Positions 32,895 through 41,521 of a stretch of DNA of 53,761 bases are shown piece by piece. Under the pieces are notes generated by a model that was given only the letters and a program-made list of their open reading frames with translations, was not told where the DNA came from and did no database searches. The translations under genes and the position numbers were made by a program. The stretch is taken from positions 1 through 53,761 of the forward strand of contig NZ_CP028340.1 in NCBI RefSeq assembly GCF_003030465.1. Direction: 5' to 3'. The first letter of the stretch is position 1; every line of letters begins with the position of its first letter. Source of the stretch: Thauera aromatica K172 (GTDB lineage: Bacteria > Pseudomonadota > Gammaproteobacteria > Burkholderiales > Rhodocyclaceae).

Positions 32895-35800
32895 TTATCC
32901 GATCTTGGCGGCCCGCCTCGGCCGCTGCTCCTGTTTCTGCTCGCGCTTCTGTTCCTGGTCGATCCTCTGCGCCTTCTCCTGCTGGCCAACATCGACCAGC
33001 ACCTTGCCCACGGCCGTACTGACCTGACGCTGTACGCCTTCGCGCCCCAGCTCGCTCTTGTTGGCCAAGTCGTTGAAGTCGGTGAAGCCCTTGGGATCGC
33101 CGGCCTGCTCGCCCGGTGCAAAGATCGGGAAGATGGCCTTGCCACCTACTGCCTTTGCGGCTTCCTCGGCCTTGGCCCGGCCGGGGTTGTAGCCGCGTTC
33201 CAGCTCCTGGGCCTTGTCGTCGTCGCCGGCGATGATGATGGGCTTGTCCGGGTACTTCTCATGCAGTGCGCGGGCGACGTGGGGCAGGTTGCCCGAGTCG
33301 AACGCCGCGACCGTGGCAAAGCCCAGCGCCTCGGAATTGCTCGCCGCTGTGGCATAGCCCTCGGAAATGACCAGGGCCGGCGCTGCGGCCAAGGCATCCA
33401 TGCCGCCGACCGGATGAAAGCATCCTTCCTTCTTGCTGTCCTTGGCGAACCGCTTGGTGCCGTCCTCCTGGATGTACTGCATCGCCCATTGCTTGCCGTC
33501 CGCATCGAACACCGGAATGTAGGTTTTCTGGCCTTCCTTGTCGGTCAGCACGCCCGCCTGCGGCTTGATGCCCTTGGCTTCCAGGTACGGCGTCGGCTGC
33601 TCGATGGGCGCAAGGGTGGCCATCTGACGGCCGACACGCTGGGCCGTGGCTTCGTGCGCCTGCTCCTGTGCGGCCTCGCGCTCGGCCAGCTTGGTCGCGG
33701 CCTCGGCTTGCAGCTTGGCCTTTTCCTCGTCGCTCAAGGCATAGCCCTTGCTCTTCCAGGTAATGTCCGTGCCGGTCTTGTTGTTGATGATCCGGCCGGC
33801 CGGGTGGCCGTCCAGGTGCCCGACATAGAAGCCGTCCAGGGTTCCAGACTTGCCGCCGTCCACCGGCACGCGATGTTTCTTGCCGTCCATGATTGGATGG
33901 TCGCCGTCCGGTCGCTGGCCGACGAATAGGCCGGCGCTGCGCATGGCTTGCGCGAACTCTTCCCTTGGCGTCATAGCCGGCCCTTGCTGGGCCGATACGT
34001 TGTCGGGGTTCCAGCGTTCCAGCTTGGCCATGTCGGCACGCGGGCCGGCATACCAGGACTTCGCCGCCTTATCCCAAAGCGCGCCGGCCGCTTTGGCCTC
34101 GCCACGCTCGGCATAGGGCACGGCAAGGTACTGGCGGGCCTGTGCGGGCTTCTGCGCCTGCTCCTGGCCCTGGGTGGCCTGCTGGGCCGCCTGTGGCTCT
34201 GCGGCCGCTGTAGCGGCTCCCTGCGCCCATTTGGCAAACGGTGCGGTATCGACGCCCGGCGGCACGTACCAGGACTGTTGCTGACGATCCCAGCGTGCCC
34301 CGAGTCCCTTGGCCTCGTCTTTTTCCTTGAAAGGCACGTTGATGTACTCGCGTTCGGCCTTCTGCTGCGCCGGCGCAGCCGTCGCGCCCTGGGCCTGCTC
34401 CTGCTGCTCGCGCTCATGCTCGGCAATGCGATTCTGCAAGTCCTGGTCGTTCAGCATCACGGTCATTTCAGCGTCTTTGCGTGCTTCTTTAGCGGCTGAA
34501 ATGTCCTCGTCGGTGCTGTTCGGATCGCGGCGCACCCGCTCTTCATGGACGCGGGCCAGCTTCGCCGCTCGCTCAACATCGTTCACTTCGGCGTAGGCAT
34601 CGACCGCCGCCAGGCGCTGGGCCAGCTCGTCGGCCTGCTGTTCGCCGTCGAAGTCAGCAAGCCATTGGTGCGTGCCATCTTCCCGGCGGGCATACACCCC
34701 ATAGAACTGCGGTTCAACGCCAAGGGATGCGGCCGAAGTGACGTGCTGATCGTCGCCTTCGCCTTCCATGACGTTGCCCTGGACTTGCACCTGGCCGATC
34801 CAGTCAGCGGGCAGCGTGAAGCCAAATGCCTTTTCGCTGGCTTCGTTCAGCGCCTGAATGTCGATTGCCCTGGTCGCCTCGGTGCCAGTGTGCAAGTCGC
34901 GCAGCGCGCTTGTGACCTCGGCATCAGGCCGGGACATGATGCCGTTGTCGGCCAGCCGATCCACCAGGCGGCCGGGCAGGTTGTCGATGTTGGTTGGTTG
35001 CATGGCCAGCTCCTTTTCTTGCTGCTGGGCCTGGTCTTGCTCCTGCACCTGCACCTGCTCGAAGGCCAGCACGTAATCATGGATTTTCTCGGCGTCGGAT
35101 GAGGCGCGGAAAATTTCCAGCGGATCGTCTTGCAGCGCCTTGATCCAGGAACCGACATAAGCGGCGTGCTGCTCGGGGTCGTGGCCAATGCCCAGCTCGT
35201 CGCCCACGATCATCGAAGAAATCTCGGCCCGCAATTCTTCCTTGGCGTACCCCTCCGATCCGAACGGATGGGCAAGGTCACGGTCGAGGCGCGAAGGGTG
35301 GCCAGTCCAATGTCCCAGCTCGTGCAAGGCCGTCGCGTAGTAGCGGTCGGCGCTCTCGAACTGGCTTTTTTCCGGCAGGGTGATGCTGTCGGTCGAAGGC
35401 CGATAGAAAGCCCGATCCCCGGCCGCGTGGGTGATCTTCGCCCCGGACGCTTGCAGGATGTGTTCGGCCCGCTCCACGGCATCCCACTGCTGTTCTGCCT
35501 TGGGCTTGATCTGCTGCGGCGGCAGGCCGTCGATCTGCTCGCCGTTGAAAACGGTAGCGAAGAACACGCGGGGCCGTTCGAGCTGGACGGTTTCCTTGAT
35601 CTTCTCGCCGTTCGCATCGCGCACCGGCCGGCCCTGGTCATCCAGCTTGTCTTGCTCTTCGCTGAATTTCCAGTATTGAACGGGCGTGCCTTTCTCGCCC
35701 TTGCGCACCTGTGCGCCGGCGGCCGCCGCCTGCTTGTAGGTCATCCAGCGCGAGTCATCCCGGCCTTGGGCCATCAGGTGAATTGCGTTAATGCCTTTGT

Positions 35801-36602
35801 AGCGTTTGCCGGTGGTGGGGTTCATCGGCATCAGCGAATTAGGTTCGCCTGGTTGCCACGGTTTTTGCCACGGCGCGGTGCCAGCCTTGAGCTGTTCGAT
35901 CAGCTTTTCGGCCACCACTTCATGAAACGGCTTCTTCGGTTCCATAGTGTTGTCCCTTCTGAATAGTTCGTTGATCTCCGGGAATGTCTGCTGTGTCCTG
36001 GTGCGGTCGTGCAGGCCCTGGGCGACCATGCACACGATGTTGTGCAGGTCGTCGGCCCCCATCGGCCGGACACGGGCGATGCAGGTTTCCTTGAAGGATT
36101 GCTGGCCTCGCTGTTGCACCTGGTCGTTGCCAACGTGGTGACGTGGTGCGATGCCTTCGGATTGCAGGGCAATGACTTCCTCGGCGCGCATGTCCAGCGA
36201 TGTGCCGGCATAGCGTTCGTTGATGTCATCCCATAGCGGCTTGAGCGTTGGTTCTTCGCGGCCGGCGATCACGCCATCGAGCAAGGCCCGCTTCTCGGCC
36301 GGTGCGAAGGTGTTGGCCCCGTAGTGCCCTAGAACCTCATGGCGCAACGTAATGAGCAAGTCGCGGGCGTCCTGGACGTTTTCCAGGGGAATGTCCACGC
36401 GACCCCGATAGGTGCGTCCGTTGGGGGCTATCGTCTCTTTCGGCAGATAGCCGCCCTTCATGTCCTGGGGCACTTCCACGGCACGCGGCCCGTAAAGCTG
36501 GGCCGTGTTGTCGCGGAACTTGTAGGCCAGCTCAAGCGCGCCGGGGTAGTCGGTCAAGAACAACCGCGCTACCCCTTCGGCTTCAGCCTTGGTCATGGCC
36601 AT
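32895..36602 (-). CDS. traC: DNA primase TraC, long form
   Basis: Primase made in the donor and transferred to the recipient, where it primes the complementary strand. Of 1,235 residues, 1-219 form an N-terminal region with RHEVLGHYG. An ArdC-like antirestriction domain (about 225-330) and a zincin-like part with LHELGHWTGH follow. Two related repeats (INVPFKEKDEAKGLGARWD, LAVPYAERGEAKAAGALWD) precede the C-terminal Toprim primase (ISEGYATAAS, IAGDDDKA). A second start, ATG 35943-35945 (MEPKKPFHEVV) after AAGGGA, would give a 1,016-residue short form. Confidence 0.92.
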   Translation of the reverse strand: MAMTKAEAEGVARLFLTDYPGALELAYKFRDNTAQLYGPRAVEVPQDMKGGYLPKETIAPNGRTYRGRVDIPLENVQDARDLLITLRHEVLGHYGANTFAPAEKRALLDGVIAGREEPTLKPLWDDINERYAGTSLDMRAEEVIALQSEGIAPRHHVGNDQVQQRGQQSFKETCIARVRPMGADDLHNIVCMVAQGLHDRTRTQQTFPEINELFRRDNTMEPKKPFHEVVAEKLIEQLKAGTAPWQKPWQPGEPNSLMPMNPTTGKRYKGINAIHLMAQGRDDSRWMTYKQAAAAGAQVRKGEKGTPVQYWKFSEEQDKLDDQGRPVRDANGEKIKETVQLERPRVFFATVFNGEQIDGLPPQQIKPKAEQQWDAVERAEHILQASGAKITHAAGDRAFYRPSTDSITLPEKSQFESADRYYATALHELGHWTGHPSRLDRDLAHPFGSEGYAKEELRAEISSMIVGDELGIGHDPEQHAAYVGSWIKALQDDPLEIFRASSDAEKIHDYVLAFEQVQVQEQDQAQQQEKELAMQPTNIDNLPGRLVDRLADNGIMSRPDAEVTSALRDLHTGTEATRAIDIQALNEASEKAFGFTLPADWIGQVQVQGNVMEGEGDDQHVTSAASLGVEPQFYGVYARREDGTHQWLADFDGEQQADELAQRLAAVDAYAEVNDVERAAKLARVHEERVRRDPNSTDEDISAAKEARKDAEMTVMLNDQDLQNRIAEHEREQQEQAQGATAAPAQQKAEREYINVPFKEKDEAKGLGARWDRQQQSWYVPPGVDTAPFAKWAQGAATAAAEPQAAQQATQGQEQAQKPAQARQYLAVPYAERGEAKAAGALWDKAAKSWYAGPRADMAKLERWNPDNVSAQQGPAMTPREEFAQAMRSAGLFVGQRPDGDHPIMDGKKHRVPVDGGKSGTLDGFYVGHLDGHPAGRIINNKTGTDITWKSKGYALSDEEKAKLQAEAATKLAEREAAQEQAHEATAQRVGRQMATLAPIEQPTPYLEAKGIKPQAGVLTDKEGQKTYIPVFDADGKQWAMQYIQEDGTKRFAKDSKKEGCFHPVGGMDALAAAPALVISEGYATAASNSEALGFATVAAFDSGNLPHVARALHEKYPDKPIIIAGDDDKAQELERGYNPGRAKAEEAAKAVGGKAIFPIFAPGEQAGDPKGFTDFNDLANKSELGREGVQRQVSTAVGKVLVDVGQQEKAQRIDQEQKREQKQEQRPRRAAKIG
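34488..34500. promoter_or_regulatory. Degenerate KorB operator inside traC
   Basis: TTTAGCGGCTGAA differs from consensus at one position. It lies within the coding sequence, with no promoter seen nearby. Confidence 0.5.
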
Positions 36603-36605
36603 CTA

Positions 36606-36989
36606 TCAACCCTCCTTGGCGTTGTGCCTGGCGATGGCCTCGGGCACCGTCTCGCCCGGCTCCATGCCGAACCGCTCGCGGGCATTGGTGCGCGTGATGA
36701 AGGTCGGGATTTCCGCGCTGGGGCCTTCGTCGTCCAGGAAACCGGGCTGCTCTTCGCCCAGCACGTCCACCAGGTCGGCATTGCTGTCGGCGGCGTCCTC
36801 TTCGCTCAAGGCATCCTCCACGAAAGCGCCGGCGCGCTCGGCTTCCTCGGGGTCGAACTCGGCCTGGTAGCCGGGCGTCTGCGCATCGGTCAGCTTTTCG
36901 CGCAGCGCCTCGGTGGCGCTGGCGTAGTCATCGACCGGCGGCAGCTCGGCCGTGGTATCGGTGTTGGTTTGGTTCTTCGGGTCAGTCAT
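36606..36989 (-). CDS. traD: TraD, small acidic protein of unknown role
   Basis: 127 residues, strongly acidic ([19 protein letters not shown]), no signal or membrane segment. Place between the topoisomerase gene traE and traC identifies it as IncP-1 TraD, which is not needed for transfer in standard tests. It is 4 bp after traE. Confidence 0.85.
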   Translation of the reverse strand: MTDPKNQTNTDTTAELPPVDDYASATEALREKLTDAQTPGYQAEFDPEEAERAGAFVEDALSEEDAADSNADLVDVLGEEQPGFLDDEGPSAEIPTFITRTNARERFGMEPGETVPEAIARHNAKEG

Positions 36990-36993
36990 GGCG

Positions 36994-39069
36994 TTACTCC
37001 TTGTCGGTGGTTGAATCTGCGGGGCCGCTGCGGCCCTTGCTGTAGTCGGGCCGGCCTTTCAGGTCGGGATAGGTCTGCTTGCAAGCGGGGTAGTTGCTGC
37101 ATCCCCACCAGAAATGCCCCTTCTTCTTGCTCGGCCGGCGCGAAAGGCCGGTGCCGCACGCCATGCACTTGTGCAGGGTGGACACTGGCGCGGCTTCTTT
37201 ACCGCCGGCGATGGACACGGCCCCGGTGTTGGCCTTGGCCACCTGGTCGCGGATGAAGGATTCTTGTTTCGTGATGAACGCGGCCAGCTCGGCGGTGCCC
37301 TGCTCGATGCCCTTCAACATGCGTTCGTAAAGCGCGGTGAGAACCGGACTTTTCACGACTTCGGGCAGCGCGTCGATCACGCTGCGGCCCAAGGTGGTGC
37401 TGATAATTTGCTTGCCCTTGGTTTCCAGGAACTCGCGCCGCTTCAACTCGGCAATGATCGAAGCGCGGGTTGCGGAAGTGCCGATGCCATCGCCTTCGCG
37501 CAGCATCTTCTTGTGCTCGGCGTCGGCCACGAACTTGTGGATGTTCTCCATTGCGCGGGTCAGCGTGCCCTCGGTGAACCGCTGCGGTGGCTTCGTCTTG
37601 GAATCCTTGCGGCTCGCATCCGTGCAAGTCACGCCGTCGCCTTGCTTCATCGTCGGCAGGCGCTGGCTATCGCTGTCGTCCTGCTCCTTGTCGGTGTCCT
37701 CGTCGGCCTGGTCGTACACGTCACGCCAGCCGTTTTTCGTGACTACCTTGCCGCTGGCAGCGAACGTCTCGCCGGCCACGTCCACGCCCACGGTGGTCTG
37801 CATGTATTCGTGCAGTGGGTAGAACTGCGCGATGTAGGCCCGCACGATCAATTCATAGATGTTGCGCTCGCGCTCGCTCAAGCCGGCCTTGTTGCCCTTG
37901 TGCATGGTCGGCACGATGCCGTGGTGCGCGGTGATCTTGGAATCGTTCCAGGTCTTTGACTTGATGCGCGGATCGGCGGCATCGACCAGGCCGGCCAGCT
38001 CCGGGTTCACATGCTTGACGGCATCGAGCACGTTGGCGGCGTCGGCGTGCTGCGACTCGGGCAGGTAGGCGCAGTCGGTTCGCGGGTAGCTGGTCAGCTT
38101 GTGCGTTTCATAAAGCGACTGGCAGGTATTCAGCACGTCCTCGGCGCTGTACCCGTACTTGTTTGACGCCAGTACCGTAATGTCGGACAGCGCGAACGCC
38201 AGCGGCTGGTTCTGCTTCTTCGCTTCCTGCTTGTACTCGGCAATGCTGCCTGGCTGGCCCTTGATGCTGGCCACCAGGGCATCGGCCACGGCGGTATCGA
38301 CAAGGCGGCCTTCGCTGTCCAGGCCGGCTTGATCCTCCTTCGCCTTCCAGGCGGCCATAAACGTGCCGCCTTCATGCTGGATCGCGGCCCGGATCGTGTG
38401 GTACGGAACGGGCTTGAACGCCTCGATTTCGCGGTCACGATTCACAACCAGGGCCAGCGTCGGGGTCTGCACGCGGCCCACGGTCAGCAAGGCCCTGGAA
38501 CCGCCGCGCTGCGCCCGCAGGGTGTAGGCGCGGGAAAGGTTCATGCCGATCAGCCAGTCAGCGCGTGCGCGCCCTCGGGCCGCATCAGCCCAGCCGCGAT
38601 AGGTGTTGTTCTCTTTCAGCGCGGCCAAGCCACGCTTGACCGTTACGGTGTCTTGAGCCGACACCCAAAAACGGCGCGTCGGCTTGTTGGCCTTGAAGTG
38701 GTGCAGCACTTCATCGACCAGCAACTGACCTTCGCGGTCGGGGTCGCCGGCGTTGACGATTTCGCCCGCTTCCTTGATGAGTTTGCCGATTACGGCAAGC
38801 TGCTTCTTGGCATCGTCCTTTGGCCGCAGAATCCACGTTTCCGGGATGATGGGCAGCTCTTCGATGCGCCAGATTTTCTTGCCGGCCTTGTTGCGCGGCA
38901 CGTCGTCCGGCGTGTACTCGTCCGGCTCGGCCTGTTCCAGCATGTGGCCAAAGCACCAGGTAATTTTGTCGGTGCCGCACTCGATGTAGCCGTCGCCTTT
39001 GCTTGTGACGCCCAGCGCCTCGGCAATGGCTTTTGCTACGGATGGTTTTTCAGCGATGAAAAGTCGCAT
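36994..39069 (-). CDS. traE: DNA topoisomerase III-like TraE
   Basis: 691-residue type IA topoisomerase: N-terminal Toprim ([18 protein letters not shown]), [14 protein letters not shown], and the active-site Tyr in [11 protein letters not shown] near residue 335. The C terminus has a four-Cys zinc ribbon (CMACGTG and [10 protein letters not shown]). Presumed to help unlink DNA; it lies in the tra operon between traF and traD. Confidence 0.95.
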   Translation of the reverse strand: MRLFIAEKPSVAKAIAEALGVTSKGDGYIECGTDKITWCFGHMLEQAEPDEYTPDDVPRNKAGKKIWRIEELPIIPETWILRPKDDAKKQLAVIGKLIKEAGEIVNAGDPDREGQLLVDEVLHHFKANKPTRRFWVSAQDTVTVKRGLAALKENNTYRGWADAARGRARADWLIGMNLSRAYTLRAQRGGSRALLTVGRVQTPTLALVVNRDREIEAFKPVPYHTIRAAIQHEGGTFMAAWKAKEDQAGLDSEGRLVDTAVADALVASIKGQPGSIAEYKQEAKKQNQPLAFALSDITVLASNKYGYSAEDVLNTCQSLYETHKLTSYPRTDCAYLPESQHADAANVLDAVKHVNPELAGLVDAADPRIKSKTWNDSKITAHHGIVPTMHKGNKAGLSERERNIYELIVRAYIAQFYPLHEYMQTTVGVDVAGETFAASGKVVTKNGWRDVYDQADEDTDKEQDDSDSQRLPTMKQGDGVTCTDASRKDSKTKPPQRFTEGTLTRAMENIHKFVADAEHKKMLREGDGIGTSATRASIIAELKRREFLETKGKQIISTTLGRSVIDALPEVVKSPVLTALYERMLKGIEQGTAELAAFITKQESFIRDQVAKANTGAVSIAGGKEAAPVSTLHKCMACGTGLSRRPSKKKGHFWWGCSNYPACKQTYPDLKGRPDYSKGRSGPADSTTDKE

Positions 39070-39083
39070 GGTGATCCCCTTCC

Positions 39084-39620
39084 CTACCAGGTGATGACCG
39101 GACGAATCACGGTCTTGATTTGCGAAAGATTGATTGGCCCGAAGTAACGGCCATCGAAGGAAGTGCCGCTTACGTCCGACATAAGCAGCACCTCGGAATT
39201 GCCCAGCGTGTAGCGGTCGGCCTGGAAACGCGGCAATGGCCTGCCAGCGGAATCGGCCTTGATCGGCTTGCTCAAGGGCAGCAGCTCGCCATTCACCCGC
39301 ACGCCGTCATCAGTGACGGTCACGGTGTCGCTTTTAGCGGCTAAAACGCGCTTCATCATGTAGCCGTACCCGCCCGCGCAGAAGCCGGCCCCGATGTAAC
39401 CCCTTTCCTTGGCGTCATCGAACACGCCCGCTTTCGGCGGGCACCAAAGCACGTAAGCGCCCTTCTCCACCGGCGCGCTGGTTGTCCAGTACAGGCCGAC
39501 TGGGATGCTCTTGGTCGTGTTGATGCGGGCACCGGCGGCATAGCAGGCCGCGCCCAGCACCAGGACGGCCGCGCCGGCGATGGCCACGCCTACGGTGATG
39601 CGTTTCGCCACGTTCTTCAT
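39084..39620 (-). CDS. traF: Pilin-maturation protease TraF
   Basis: 178-residue signal-peptidase-like serine protease that trims and cyclises TrbC pilin. One N-terminal membrane segment, then Ser38 (TTKSIPVGLYW) and Lys90 (GYMMKRV), matching the known Ser-Lys dyad of RP4 TraF. A KorB site lies inside the gene. It overlaps traG by 4 bp. Confidence 0.95.
   Translation of the reverse strand: MKNVAKRITVGVAIAGAAVLVLGAACYAAGARINTTKSIPVGLYWTTSAPVEKGAYVLWCPPKAGVFDDAKERGYIGAGFCAGGYGYMMKRVLAAKSDTVTVTDDGVRVNGELLPLSKPIKADSAGRPLPRFQADRYTLGNSEVLLMSDVSGTSFDGRYFGPINLSQIKTVIRPVITW
39333..39345. promoter_or_regulatory. KorB operator inside traF
   Basis: TTTAGCGGCTAAA, perfect, in mid-gene. It may serve as a distal KorB site or affect transcription into traE/traD. 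Confidence 0.8.
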
Positions 39621-41521
39621 ATCGTGATCCCCTGCCCTGCGTCCTGGACGTGGATGGTCTTGTCACTGACCTTCGGGGCCGGAATTGCGGCCCTGGCCTG
39701 GAATACCGGGTCTTTGAAGTAAAGCGGCTGTTTGCCGTAGATCGCGGGATAGCCGGCCACGTACACAACCATGTCGCCCGCTTCCTCAATCTCGCCGGTG
39801 GCCGACTTGCGCGGCCCTGGCATACGCAAGCATTCATCGGGGGTCAGCAAGGGGCGCTGCACTTCCTGGAACGTGCGCGACACCTGGCCCAGCATCGCGG
39901 CCGTGCGTCGGCCGCTGGTCGTGATCTGTTCCTTGACGATGGTGGTCTGGCCGGTCAGCCGCGAAAGGTGTTCGGCAGTCTCGACACGGTTGGGCGGATA
40001 GGCGTTCTGGACGTGGCAGTTACTGGTAATCGTCTCGTCGTGGCCGTAGCCGGTTTCGCGGCTCTTGAGCTGGTTAATGTCCTGGCAAATCAGGTAGCAC
40101 TTGATGCCGTAGCCGGCGACGAAAGCCAGCGACTCTTGCAGGATTTCCAGCTTCCCAAGGCTCGGGAACTCGTCCAGCATCATCAGCAGGCGGTGTTTGT
40201 AATGCGCGACCGGCCGGCCGTTCTCGAAGTCCATCTTGTCGGCCAGCAGGCGCACGATCATGTTCACCATGATTCGCACCAGCGGGCGCAGGCGGGCTTT
40301 GTCGTTGGGTTGCGTGACGATGTAGAGGCTGGCCGGGTCGTCCTGGTGCATCAGGTCTTTGATGCGGAACTCGGACTTGCTCACGCTGCGGGCCACAACT
40401 GGATCGCGGTACAGGGACAGGTACGATTTCGCGGTGGACAGCACCGAACCCGCTTCTTCCTCGGGCCGATCCATCATGTCGCGGGCCGCCGATCCGATGG
40501 CATGGTGATTCTGGCCGTCAACGTGGCCATAGGTCGCCATTTCCATCCACAACTCGCCAACGTCGCGGTTGGGATCGGCCAGCATGGCATCGACCGATGG
40601 CAAGGTCGCATAGGTGCCGTCTGCCTGGGCCTTGTAAAGCGCGTGCAGGATCACGCCGACCAGCAAGGCAAACGCGGTTTTCTGCCAATGGGAGTCCAGG
40701 CCCTTGCCGTCCGGGTCAACGATGAGCTGGGCAAGGTTCTGAACGTCGCCCACTTCAAATTCGGTGCCCAGCCGGATTTCGTCCAGTGGGTTCCAGCAAA
40801 TCCCGCCGTTCGATGAAGCCGGCTCGAAGCGCAGCACCTTGTTCTTGGCGTGCTTCTTGCGCCATCCGGCGGTCAAGGCCCACAACTCGCCCTTGAGGTC
40901 GGTAATGACGGCGCTGGCCGGCCACGAAAGCATGGTCGGGACAACCAAGCCGACACCCTTACCGGAGCGCGTCGGCGCGTAGCACAAGACATGCTCCGGG
41001 CCGCTGTGACGCAAGTAATAGAACGAACCGTCCTTGTCCTCCCAGCCGCCGACATAGACGCCGGTAGCGGTTGGCTCTTCCTTGCCGGTCACGACTTCCA
41101 GGACGGTGCGCGGCCGGGGCAGCAGGCCGGCGGCCTGAATGTCCTTCTTCTCGGCCCAGCGGGCCGATCCGTGCAGGAACTGGTTTGCCTTGGACGTATT
41201 CGAGGCAACCACCTTGGCGATGGCCACGCCCAGCAGTCCAACGGTGGAAACCAACATGCCGACACTGCCGGCGCTCATGATTTCGTTGGGATAGTGGCTG
41301 TACCACTTCGACGCCCATTGCAGGATCGACCAGGGCGCATAGATATGGCCGATGTGGCCGCCAAGACTGGCCTGGTAGTCGAACGTGTGCGCGAAATACT
41401 GCGTAGCGGCTTGCAGGCCGCCGGCCAGCGACAAAACGCCCAGCGTTGGCAGCAGCTTGCCGGCCTTGGGCTTCGCAGAACGTACCTGCGGGCCAACTGC
41501 GTTGTTCATCTTTATTTTCAT
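39617..41521 (-). CDS. traG: Type IV coupling protein TraG (VirD4 family)
   Basis: 634-residue ATPase that links the relaxosome to the Trb channel. Two N-terminal membrane segments (about 25-45 and 83-103), Walker A PTRSGKGV at 183-190, Walker B LLMMLDEFPSLG. It overlaps traI upstream and traF downstream by 4 bp each. A TrbA-like site at 41733-41750 inside traI marks a probable internal promoter. Confidence 0.97.
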   Translation of the reverse strand: MKIKMNNAVGPQVRSAKPKAGKLLPTLGVLSLAGGLQAATQYFAHTFDYQASLGGHIGHIYAPWSILQWASKWYSHYPNEIMSAGSVGMLVSTVGLLGVAIAKVVASNTSKANQFLHGSARWAEKKDIQAAGLLPRPRTVLEVVTGKEEPTATGVYVGGWEDKDGSFYYLRHSGPEHVLCYAPTRSGKGVGLVVPTMLSWPASAVITDLKGELWALTAGWRKKHAKNKVLRFEPASSNGGICWNPLDEIRLGTEFEVGDVQNLAQLIVDPDGKGLDSHWQKTAFALLVGVILHALYKAQADGTYATLPSVDAMLADPNRDVGELWMEMATYGHVDGQNHHAIGSAARDMMDRPEEEAGSVLSTAKSYLSLYRDPVVARSVSKSEFRIKDLMHQDDPASLYIVTQPNDKARLRPLVRIMVNMIVRLLADKMDFENGRPVAHYKHRLLMMLDEFPSLGKLEILQESLAFVAGYGIKCYLICQDINQLKSRETGYGHDETITSNCHVQNAYPPNRVETAEHLSRLTGQTTIVKEQITTSGRRTAAMLGQVSRTFQEVQRPLLTPDECLRMPGPRKSATGEIEEAGDMVVYVAGYPAIYGKQPLYFKDPVFQARAAIPAPKVSDKTIHVQDAGQGITI

